Source: Rhodocyclaceae bacterium (GTDB taxonomy: Bacteria; Pseudomonadota; Gammaproteobacteria; Burkholderiales; Rhodocyclaceae). Taken from it: DNA of 34,967 nucleotides. The stretch's first letter is position 1, and each line of letters starts with the position of its first letter. Shown here piece by piece: positions 8,888-16,459 of this stretch. The notes under the pieces were generated by a model. The model saw only the letters and a program-made list of their open reading frames with translations, did not search any database and was not told the origin of the DNA. The position numbers were made by a program, and so were the translations under genes. The stretch spans positions 1-34,967 of the forward strand of contig JAGRGD010000293.1 in assembly GCA_020445665.1 (NCBI GenBank). The letters are read 5' to 3'.

Positions 8888-9967
8888 TCAGGCGGCGGCT
8901 GCGCCGACGGCCGGATAGTCGGTGTAGCCCTCGGCGCCCGACGTATAGAAGGTGGCCGGGTCCGGCGTGGCGAGGGACGCACCGCGCTTGATGCGCGCCG
9001 CCAGGTCCGGGTTGGCAATGTAGGCCGAGCCAAAGGCGACGGCATCCAGCTGGCCCGCTGCCACCGCCCGGGTCGCCTCGTCCGGCGAGTAACCCATGTT
9101 GCCAACCAGCGCGCCTTCGAAGGCCCGGCGCACCGGCGTGACCACATCGCCACCCTGGCGCCCCATGAAATCGGCGCGCATCAGGTGCAGGTAGGCGAGG
9201 TCGAAGCGGTTGAGCTCGCCGGCGAGCCAGCCGGCGAGCCCGACCGGGTCGCTGTCGATCATGTCGTTGAAGCTGTTGAGTGGCGACAGCCTGAGGCCCA
9301 CGCGACCCCGGCCGACCGTGTCCCCGACCGCCTCCAGGACCTCGAACAGCAGCCGAGCCCGGTGCGCGCGGGCGCCGCCGTAGGGACCACTGCGGCGGTT
9401 GCTGCCGTCGCGCAGGAACTGGTCGATCAGGTAGCCGTTGGCGCCGTGCACCTCGACCCCGTCGAAACCGGCCCGCATCGCATTGGCTGCCCCACGCGCG
9501 AAGGCGGCGACGATGCCGGGGATCTCCGTGTCGTGCAGCGGTCGCGGCACGGTGTAGGGCTGCTTGCCCTCCGGGGTGTGGGTCGAATCGTTGCGGATCG
9601 CCAGCGCGCTCGGGGCCACCGCCGGCGTACCGCCATTGAGCAACGGGTGGCAGGCGCGGCCGCCGTGCCAGAGCTGCAGCACGATGCGCCCGCCGGCGGC
9701 ATGGACGGCGTCGGTCACCTGCCGCCAGCCCGTGACCTGGGCACCGGAGTAGACACCCGGCTCCATCCAGAAGGCCGACGCGCCCTCGGAAACCATCGTC
9801 GCCTCGGCGATGATCAGGCCGGCACCTGCGCGCTGGGCGTAATAGGTCGCCATCAACTCGTTGGGCAGATGCGCCTCACCGGCGCGGCAGCGGGTCAGAG
9901 GTGCCATCAGGATGCGGTTCGGGAGCCGGAGCTCGCCGGCCTGCAGCGGGGTGAACAGCGCGGTCAT
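8888..9967 (-). CDS. Old Yellow Enzyme family FMN ene-reductase (NemA-like)
   Basis: This 359-residue TIM-barrel flavin reductase is of the N-ethylmaleimide reductase / xenobiotic reductase type. It reduces activated alkenes, nitro compounds or quinones with NAD(P)H. Visible motifs are PLTRCRA near residue 24, the YYAQRA segment, QLWHGGRA, VEVHGANGYLIDQFLRDGSNRR with the substrate-binding HxxN pair, and FGSAYIANPDLAARI binding the FMN phosphate. The ATG at 9967 has GGAGG ten bases upstream; a longer in-frame start at 10015 would run through the divergent regulatory region. It is transcribed away from an HxlR regulator across a strong palindrome, a common arrangement for electrophile-induced reductases. 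It converges on acoR with seven bases between. Confidence 0.93.
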   Translation of the reverse strand: MTALFTPLQAGELRLPNRILMAPLTRCRAGEAHLPNELMATYYAQRAGAGLIIAEATMVSEGASAFWMEPGVYSGAQVTGWRQVTDAVHAAGGRIVLQLWHGGRACHPLLNGGTPAVAPSALAIRNDSTHTPEGKQPYTVPRPLHDTEIPGIVAAFARGAANAMRAGFDGVEVHGANGYLIDQFLRDGSNRRSGPYGGARAHRARLLFEVLEAVGDTVGRGRVGLRLSPLNSFNDMIDSDPVGLAGWLAGELNRFDLAYLHLMRADFMGRQGGDVVTPVRRAFEGALVGNMGYSPDEATRAVAAGQLDAVAFGSAYIANPDLAARIKRGASLATPDPATFYTSGAEGYTDYPAVGAAAA

Positions 9968-10037
9968 CAGGAAAAGTCCTCCGGTTGGGTTCGGTCGTGG
10001 CCGCTCTCCGGCCATCCGCCGCCAGTCTGGAGACAGT

Positions 10038-10072
10038 GGTTACAAAATTCAACCAGTAGTAATTTGGTAACC
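10038..10072. promoter_or_regulatory. 12-bp inverted repeat, probable HxlR operator
   Basis: GGTTACAAAATT (10038-10049) and AATTTGGTAACC (10061-10072) are inverted copies matching at 11 of 12 positions, with an 11-bp spacer. The stretch is conspicuously AT-rich and lies midway between the divergent ene-reductase and hxlR starts. It is the only dyad of this quality in the intergenic region, so it is the natural operator for both promoters. Confidence 0.75.
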
Positions 10073-10097
10073 TGCTCCCCGCCCCCAGGACACCCCC

Positions 10098-10427
10098 ATG
10101 CCGCCCGCCACCGAGATCAAGCGCTGCACCGAACCCTGCCCCATCGAACGCGGCATGCGCGTGCTCGGCGGAAAATGGACCGGCTCGGTGCTGTGGCACC
10201 TGAAAGCGGGGCCGGTCCGCTTCAACGACCTCGCCCGCCAGCTCGGCGGCGCCAGCAAGAAGATGGTCGACCAGCGTCTGAAGGAACTCGAGGCCCACGG
10301 CCTCGTTCGCCGACAGGTCCTCAGCACCCGCCCGATCGCGGTGGCCTACCAGATGACCCCGGCCGGCCAGAGCGCCCTCGATGTCCTCGAGCGCCTGCGG
10401 GAGTGGACCGAAACCAACGGCATCTGA
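10098..10427 (+). CDS. HxlR-family winged-helix transcriptional regulator
   Basis: This 109-residue one-domain regulator contains the HxlR pattern: CPIERGMRVLGGKWTGSVLWHL, then RFNDLARQLGGASKKMVDQRLKELEAHGLV as the winged helix, and VAYQMTPAGQSALDVL before the C-terminal dimer helix. Cys10 and Cys14 precede the fold; in HxlR proteins such as YodB and HypR a cysteine here senses quinones, aldehydes or disulfide stress. The ATG at 10098 follows AGGA at a suitable distance. Divergence from the ene-reductase suggests it controls that gene in response to electrophiles. Redox sensing is inferred from family and cysteines. Confidence 0.93.
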   Translation: MPPATEIKRCTEPCPIERGMRVLGGKWTGSVLWHLKAGPVRFNDLARQLGGASKKMVDQRLKELEAHGLVRRQVLSTRPIAVAYQMTPAGQSALDVLERLREWTETNGI

Positions 10428-10436
10428 GCCGCCCGA

Positions 10437-10862
10437 TTACGGCAGCTCGACGAAGCGCACCACCGGAATCCAGCCGCGCGTGCGGCGCGCGAGCCGGGCG
10501 GCCAGGTCCTCTTCGCCAAAGCTCGCCGCCGCCTCCTGGATACGGTCGGGCGCCACGTTGTCCATCGCCCGCACGCTGACCACCGCATAGGTCCGCCCCT
10601 CGATCTCGGAGGTCACCACCGGGACAGCGCCGCACCGCCGGCAGACATGGAAGCGCGCCGAGCCGGTGCCGAAACGGTAGTCCCCCGCCCCGCCGGGCCG
10701 GACACGCACCTCGAGCGCACCAGTCGGGCTCGAGGTCCATAGGCCGCCGTGCTTGCGGCAGAAGCTGCAATCGCAGGCCCGCGCCGGGATCGACTCGGGG
10801 TCACTGCCCCAGTCGAGCGTGTATGAGATATCGCCACAGTGGCAGCTGCCGGTTATCTCCAT
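10437..10862 (-). CDS. GFA/CENP-V family zinc protein
   Basis: This 141-residue protein has the GFA fold. Its cysteine pattern is complete: CHC at residues 7-9, CDCSFC at 30-35 and CRRC at 74-77, enough for two zinc sites. The family is named after glutathione-dependent formaldehyde-activating enzyme (Gfa), but most members are uncharacterised and activity cannot be read from sequence. The ATG at 10862 opens the gene; upstream is a 177-base gap to the divergent sensor gene. It converges on hxlR with only nine bases between the stops. No formaldehyde dehydrogenase gene is adjacent. Confidence 0.88.
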   Translation of the reverse strand: MEITGSCHCGDISYTLDWGSDPESIPARACDCSFCRKHGGLWTSSPTGALEVRVRPGGAGDYRFGTGSARFHVCRRCGAVPVVTSEIEGRTYAVVSVRAMDNVAPDRIQEAAASFGEEDLAARLARRTRGWIPVVRFVELP

Positions 10863-11039
10863 CGTCTCTCCTCACGACCCGGGTCGCGCCGCCCGCCGCG
10901 GGTGCGCCCCCGGGTAAAACAAGACCGCCCTGCGGCATCCTTCCTTTCCGCCGGGCCGACAATTTGTAAAAATTAACGTCTTTTGCACCTTGAGACCGGC
11001 GCCCCCCCGTTGAAGCCTGCCGGCCGCTGCGCGCGCTCC

Positions 11040-14000
11040 ATGCAACTCCCCACCGCCCTCACCGCCCCGCATCGCCTGCTGGCTGCGTTCACCCTGGTCG
11101 GCGCCCTGCTCCTTGCGCTGCTGTGGGCGATCGTCCTGACCGAGGTCGAGCGCCACCGGGCCGAGGTCCTGCGCGATGTCGAACAGGTCGTCGTGCTCAA
11201 GGCCCAACTCTACGCCGAGGCGACGCGCCCCGTCCTCCAGCGGCTCGACGCCCTCCTGCTGGATCTGCGGGAGCACTGGTCGGGCGATCCGGATGCAATG
11301 GCCGCCCTGGTCGCCTCCCGCCAGCGCAGCACCCCGGACCTCCCGTTTCGCATCACCGTTTTCGACGCCGACGGCGGGCGCGCATTCGAGAGTCATGGCA
11401 GCCCTGGCGAACCGCCGGATTCCGCAGCACAGAGCCGCTTCGCCGCCCATCGCGGTGCCCCCGGGCGTGACGCGCTCGCGGTTGGCGCGGGTCTCCGTGC
11501 CGGGCGGCGCGAGATCGTCCTGTCGCGGCCGATCCACGCGCGCGAGCACTTCATCGGCGCGATCGAGGTCGGCCTCGCCCCGACGGTGTTCTCGCGGATT
11601 CATCCAACCCTCGGCCTGGGCCCCGCCGGCATCAGCCTGATCGTCCTCGACGACGGCCAGCCGCTGGTCCGCCGCCCTGACTCCGGGCTGCCCGCGATGG
11701 CGCCGATCGAAGCGCTGGCCCATCAGACCGACGCCGAGCCGACCGGCCTGCGCCGCTTTGCGGATGCATCCGATGGCGCAGATCGGATCGCCGGCCTGTC
11801 GCGGCTGCCGGCCTACGGCTGGACCTTCGTCGCGGCCGAGTCGGTCGATGCGGTTCTGGCCCCGAACCGGACGTTTCGCACGGTCGCCCTGGGTGGCGCG
11901 GCCGCCGCATCGCTGGTGACGGCCCTGCTGCTCTTCGCCGCCTGTCGCGCCCGCCTGACCCGGCTTCGGGCGCTGGATTCGCTCGCCGCCCAGGAGCGGA
12001 TGCTGGCCGACCAGAGACACCTCACCCGCGCCTTGCTCAACACCGTCGGCGACCTGATCTGGCTGAAGGACGCCAACGGCGTCTACCTCGCCTGCAATAC
12101 CCGCTTCGAGCAGTTCTTCGGCGCCGCCGAGCACGAGATACTCGGCAAGACGGACTACGACTTCGTCGATGCGGCGCTGGCCGACTTCTTCCGCCAGAAC
12201 GATCGCCGTGCCATGGAAAAGAATGGCCCGACCACCAACCGAGAGTGGGTCCGGTTCGCCAGCGACGGCCACAGCGAACTGCTGGAGACCACCAAGACCC
12301 CGATGGTGGACGCCCAGGGCCGTCTGATCGGCGTCCTCGGCGTCGGCCACAACATCACCGACGCCCAGGCCCTGCAGGACGCACTCGAGGCGTCCCACCG
12401 GGAACTGCTGGAGGCACAGGCGGTGGCCCGCCTGGGGAGCTGGTCGCTGGACCTCGACTCCGAGCGCATCATCTGGTCGCCCGTCGCCTACGAGCTGTTC
12501 GGCGTCCCGGCCGGCGAGCCCATCGACCTGTCGCGGTTTTTGTCGCTGATCCACCCCGACGACCTGCCGCATGTGGAGGCCCAGTGGCAGGCCGCCATGA
12601 GCAGCGGCAGCTATGACGTGGAGCACCGGACCATCGTGAACGGCGAAGAGCGCTGGCTGCGGGAGCGGGCCGACTTCGTGCGCGACGATGGAGGGAACGT
12701 CACCCGGGCCATCGGCACGGTCCTCGACATCACCGCCCGGCGCCGACTGGAGGGCGAACTGCGCGAACAGCGCCAGCGCCTGGCCGCGATCATCGAAGGC
12801 ACCGGCGTCGGCACCTGGGAGTGGTTCATCCAGAGCGGCCGGGTGCTGTTCAACGAGCGCTGGGCCGAGCTGACCGGCCACACCCTCGACACTGTCGGTC
12901 CCTTCGGCATCGACACCTGGATCGACGCCATCCACCCCGACGACCGGGCGCGCGTCGAGGCCCAGCTCGAGGCACACGTGTCGGGCGCCAGCGAAAGCTT
13001 CGAGAGCGAGTTTCGCCTGCGCCACCGGCAGGGTCACTGGGTCTGGGTCCTGGCCCTCGGCCGCATCAACCAGTGGAGTCCAGCCGGACAGCCCCTGCGG
13101 ATGTCCGGCACCAAGCTCGACATCACGGTGCGCAAGGCCACCGAGCAGGCGCTCTCCGCCCTCGCAGGCGCCATGACCCAGCTCGCCGGCACGGCCCTCT
13201 ACCAGGGCATCTGCCGCCACCTGGCGCTGGCGCTCGACCTGGACTTCGTCTTCACGGGCCAGCTCGACGACTCGGGCAAGCAGGTGGATGTGATTGCCGG
13301 CTGGCACGCCGAGCGGCCGATGTCCACCTTCTCCTATGCGCTCGAAGACACCCCGTGCGCAGACGCCATGAAGCGCAGCACCGCCGTCTTCCCGAGCGCC
13401 GTGAGCGCGCGTTTTCCCCAGGATGTGATGCTCGCCGACATGGGCATCGAGTCGTACATCGGCAGCACCCTCTTCGACAAGAACGGCCACCCCATGGGCA
13501 TCCTCGTGGGGCTGGGCCGGCGGACCATCCACCAGACCGATCTCGCCAACCGCCTCTTCGGCGTTTTCGTCGACTCGGTCAGCGCCGAGATGATGCGCGC
13601 CCAGGCCGAGGAGACCGTCATTGCAGCCCGCAACCGCCTCGACGCGATCCTGCAGACCACCCGGGATGCGGTCTGGCTGGTCGACTACGACGGCCGCCTG
13701 ACGGACGTGAACCCCGCCGCCTGCGCGATGTCCGGCTACCCTCGGGCGCACATGCTGGCGATGAACGTGACCGACCTCGACGCCAGCCACGACGCGTCGA
13801 GGGTGAGCGCCACGATCGCGCGCATCCGGCAGCGGGGCAGCCTGCGCTTCGAGAGCCGCCACGAAACCCGCGACGGGGCGCTCGTCAATGTGGACGTGGC
13901 GATCAGCGACCTGCCCGGCGAATCGCTGATCGTGGCCTTCATCCGGGACATCACGGCCCGCAAGCGAGCCGAGGAAGGGCTGCGGCAGGCGGCCAGCGTG

Positions 14001-16013
14001 TTCGAGTTCTCCCACGAAGGCATCATGATCACCGACCCGGCGGGCACGATCATCGACGTGAACGATGCCTTCTGCCGGATCACCGGCTACGCCCGCGGGG
14101 AGGCGATCGGCAGCAACCCGCGCATCCTCAAGTCCGGCCGCCACGACGACGCCTTCTACCAGACCATGTGGCAGGGCCTGCAGCGGGAGGGCCACTGGAC
14201 GAGCGAGGTCTGGAATCGCCGCAAGGATGGCGACGTCTACGCGCAGAAGCAGACCATCAGCGCAGTGCGCGACACCGCCGGCGAGGTCCTGCGCTATGTC
14301 TGCCTGTTCTCCGACATCACCGAACTCAAGGAGCACCAGCACCAGCTCGAGCGCATCGCCCACTACGATGCCCTGACCGGCCTGCCCAACCGGGTGCTGC
14401 TCGCCGACCGCATCAGCCAGGCCATGGCCCAGGCGCGCCGCCACGACACCCGGATGGCGGTCGCCTTCCTCGACCTGGACGGCTTCAAGGCAGTCAATGA
14501 CAACCACAGCCACGAGATCGGCGACAAGCTGCTGACCCAGCTCTCCGGCCGCATGCAGGACGCCCTTCGCCAGACCGACACCCTGTCCCGACTGGGCGGC
14601 GATGAGTTCGTCGCGGTGCTGGTGGACCTGGAGAGCCTCGAGGCGAGCGCCCCGGTCATCGACCGCCTGCTGGGGGCCGCGGCAGAGCCCGTCTATGTCG
14701 ATGGGCTGGAGATGCGGGTCTCGGCGAGCATCGGCCTAAGCTTCTATCCGCAGGCCAGCGAGGTGGACGGCGACCAGCTGCTGCGCCAGGCCGACCAGGC
14801 CATGTACCTGGCCAAGCAGGCCGGCAAGAACCGCTTTCATGTCTTCGACGTGGAGCACGACCGCTCGGTGCGCGGCCGCCACGAGAGCCTCGAGCGTATC
14901 GGCCTGGCCCTGGCGCGGGGCGAGTTCGTGCTCCATTACCAGCCGCGCGTCAACATGCGCACCGGCGACATCCTGGGTGCCGAGGCGCTGATCCGCTGGC
15001 AGCACCCGGAGCGGGGACTGCTGCCACCGGCCGCCTTCCTGCCGACGATCAAGAACAACCCCCTCACCGAAGCCGTCGGCGGCTGGGTCCTGGAAACTGC
15101 GCTGGCGCAGATCGAGGCGTGGAGTGACGTGGGGCTGAACGTGCCCGTCAGTGTCAATGTGGATGCCCGCCAGCTCGACCGCCCCGATTTCATGGACACC
15201 CTGAGGGCGGCCCTCGCGCGCCACCCGAGCATCCGCCCCGGCGACCTGGAGCTCGAGGTGCTGGAAACCAGCGCGCTGGAAGACATCGATCAGATCTCCG
15301 AGATCATCGACGCCTGCGGCGAGCTCGGCGTGCACTTCGCCCTGGACGACTTCGGCACCGGCTACTCCTCGCTCACCTACCTGCGCCGACTTCCGGCCCG
15401 CAACCTCAAGATCGACCAGAGCTTCGTGCGCGGCATGCTGGACTCGCCCGAGGACCTGGCGATCCTGGGGGGCGTGCTGAGCCTGGCCGAGGCCTTCCGG
15501 CGGCAGGCCATCGCCGAAGGCGTGGAGTCCGTCCCCCACGGCATCAAGCTGATCCAGATGGGCTGCGTCATCGGCCAGGGCTACGCCATCGCCCGCCCGA
15601 TGCCCGCCGACGCCTTCGCCGCATGGGCGGAGAGCTGGCAACCCGACCCGGCCTGGACCGGCCAGCAGCCCGTCGACCGCAGCGACCTGCCGGTGATCTT
15701 CGCGATGGTCGAACACCGGGCCTGGGTCGCCCAGCTGCATCGGCATCTTCACGAAGACGAGGTCCAGGCGCCGACCCTCGACCCACACCAGTGCCAGTTC
15801 GGCCGCTGGCTCGACGACATCGGCTCGATCCGCCACGGCAGCCACCCGGCCTTCGCCCGCATCGTCGGCCTGCACGAGACCATCCACGACTGCGCTGGCG
15901 AACTGGTAACACTCAAAGGGGCCGGCGAATCCACCAAGGCGCAGTCACGCCTCGGGGAAATCAGCGCCCTGCGGGACGCCCTGCTGCAGGAACTCGACCG
16001 CCTCGCGACCTGA
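11040..16013 (+). CDS. Membrane PAS/GAF sensor with GGDEF, EAL and C-terminal CZB zinc domain
   Basis: A 1657-residue cyclic-di-GMP enzyme. A membrane helix at about 12-33 and another at 280-302 enclose a periplasmic Cache-like sensor. In the cytoplasm follow PAS domains near 331-445, 463-570 and 583-700, a GAF domain near 703-860, PAS domains near 865-975 and 983-1095, then GGDEF near 1105-1265 and EAL near 1290-1530. GGDEF (1186-1190) is intact, with the RxxD inhibitory site (RQTD) five residues before it. EAL (1315-1317), NVDARQL, ELEVLE, DDFGTGYSS, KIDQSFV and AEGVE are all present, so both activities are plausible. The last 100 residues match a CZB domain with ligands H1559, C1585, H1612 and H1616. 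The ATG at 11040 is preferred over an in-frame TTG at 10983, though no strong ribosome binding site precedes either. Confidence 0.93.
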   Translation: MQLPTALTAPHRLLAAFTLVGALLLALLWAIVLTEVERHRAEVLRDVEQVVVLKAQLYAEATRPVLQRLDALLLDLREHWSGDPDAMAALVASRQRSTPDLPFRITVFDADGGRAFESHGSPGEPPDSAAQSRFAAHRGAPGRDALAVGAGLRAGRREIVLSRPIHAREHFIGAIEVGLAPTVFSRIHPTLGLGPAGISLIVLDDGQPLVRRPDSGLPAMAPIEALAHQTDAEPTGLRRFADASDGADRIAGLSRLPAYGWTFVAAESVDAVLAPNRTFRTVALGGAAAASLVTALLLFAACRARLTRLRALDSLAAQERMLADQRHLTRALLNTVGDLIWLKDANGVYLACNTRFEQFFGAAEHEILGKTDYDFVDAALADFFRQNDRRAMEKNGPTTNREWVRFASDGHSELLETTKTPMVDAQGRLIGVLGVGHNITDAQALQDALEASHRELLEAQAVARLGSWSLDLDSERIIWSPVAYELFGVPAGEPIDLSRFLSLIHPDDLPHVEAQWQAAMSSGSYDVEHRTIVNGEERWLRERADFVRDDGGNVTRAIGTVLDITARRRLEGELREQRQRLAAIIEGTGVGTWEWFIQSGRVLFNERWAELTGHTLDTVGPFGIDTWIDAIHPDDRARVEAQLEAHVSGASESFESEFRLRHRQGHWVWVLALGRINQWSPAGQPLRMSGTKLDITVRKATEQALSALAGAMTQLAGTALYQGICRHLALALDLDFVFTGQLDDSGKQVDVIAGWHAERPMSTFSYALEDTPCADAMKRSTAVFPSAVSARFPQDVMLADMGIESYIGSTLFDKNGHPMGILVGLGRRTIHQTDLANRLFGVFVDSVSAEMMRAQAEETVIAARNRLDAILQTTRDAVWLVDYDGRLTDVNPAACAMSGYPRAHMLAMNVTDLDASHDASRVSATIARIRQRGSLRFESRHETRDGALVNVDVAISDLPGESLIVAFIRDITARKRAEEGLRQAASVFEFSHEGIMITDPAGTIIDVNDAFCRITGYARGEAIGSNPRILKSGRHDDAFYQTMWQGLQREGHWTSEVWNRRKDGDVYAQKQTISAVRDTAGEVLRYVCLFSDITELKEHQHQLERIAHYDALTGLPNRVLLADRISQAMAQARRHDTRMAVAFLDLDGFKAVNDNHSHEIGDKLLTQLSGRMQDALRQTDTLSRLGGDEFVAVLVDLESLEASAPVIDRLLGAAAEPVYVDGLEMRVSASIGLSFYPQASEVDGDQLLRQADQAMYLAKQAGKNRFHVFDVEHDRSVRGRHESLERIGLALARGEFVLHYQPRVNMRTGDILGAEALIRWQHPERGLLPPAAFLPTIKNNPLTEAVGGWVLETALAQIEAWSDVGLNVPVSVNVDARQLDRPDFMDTLRAALARHPSIRPGDLELEVLETSALEDIDQISEIIDACGELGVHFALDDFGTGYSSLTYLRRLPARNLKIDQSFVRGMLDSPEDLAILGGVLSLAEAFRRQAIAEGVESVPHGIKLIQMGCVIGQGYAIARPMPADAFAAWAESWQPDPAWTGQQPVDRSDLPVIFAMVEHRAWVAQLHRHLHEDEVQAPTLDPHQCQFGRWLDDIGSIRHGSHPAFARIVGLHETIHDCAGELVTLKGAGESTKAQSRLGEISALRDALLQELDRLAT

Positions 16014-16459
16014 GGCGAAACGTCGGAAGTGTCGAATGCCTCGCCGGGCGAGCGCTCCGGTCGAGCTGATGGAAGAGTTGCCCCTACGGCGCCAATCAGC
16101 CAGCAGCCCGCATGAGGGCGTGGGGAGGACGGCGTCAGCATCTGGTCGGCTTGCGCCACGCCCAAAGCGGCGTGTGGCGGATGACGCTGCGCTCTTCCGC
16201 CCTACGTGAGAAACGGTCTATGAGCGACTGAGTCCGGCCAAGTGCCGCCACTCAGTGATTCCGGTAAGCAGCCAACTGAGCGACAGCTGTACCTCAGGAA
16301 CCGCCAGTAGGGCAATGCACGCAACTCGGCCTTTGGGGCCCTTGTCGCAGTCGCCCCGCGGAGACACGTTTGCGATTCCAAAGCGCACGCATAGCACGTG
16401 CGCGGTTGCAACCAAGCGCGACCGCTGCGCGAATCGCCCGCCCGCCCCGAAGAATCGCA
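16014..16459. other. Non-coding stretch between sensor gene and TerD-like gene
   Basis: No ORF here has a plausible start, ribosome binding site or recognisable family. Base composition changes along it, from high-GC near 16014 to more mixed sequence by 16200. It contains one REP-like palindrome (listed separately). It is the left flank of a probably acquired segment; I saw no flanking direct repeats or integrase. Confidence 0.6.
16176..16201. repeat. REP-like palindromic element
   Basis: GGCGGA (16176-16181) and TCCGCC (16196-16201) are exact inverted arms around a 14-base centre containing GCTGCGC, followed by CTACG. This resembles the extragenic palindromes common in Pseudomonas and related genomes (GCGGATGACGCTGCGCTTTTCCGCCCTACG type). 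Only one copy is seen in the window, so repeat status rests on resemblance. Confidence 0.5.

Noticed and set aside
7396-9153. 585-codon leftward ORF across acoR
   Set aside because: It is the antisense frame of acoR, whose Walker, GAFTGA and Fis motifs are intact, and it also overlaps the end of the ene-reductase gene.
10872-14513. 1213-codon leftward ORF antisense to the sensor gene
   Set aside because: It lies opposite a protein with intact PAS, GAF, GGDEF and EAL motifs. Its translation is low-complexity His/Gly/Ala/Val/Asp-rich sequence typical of antisense frames in GC-rich genes, and no family is recognisable.
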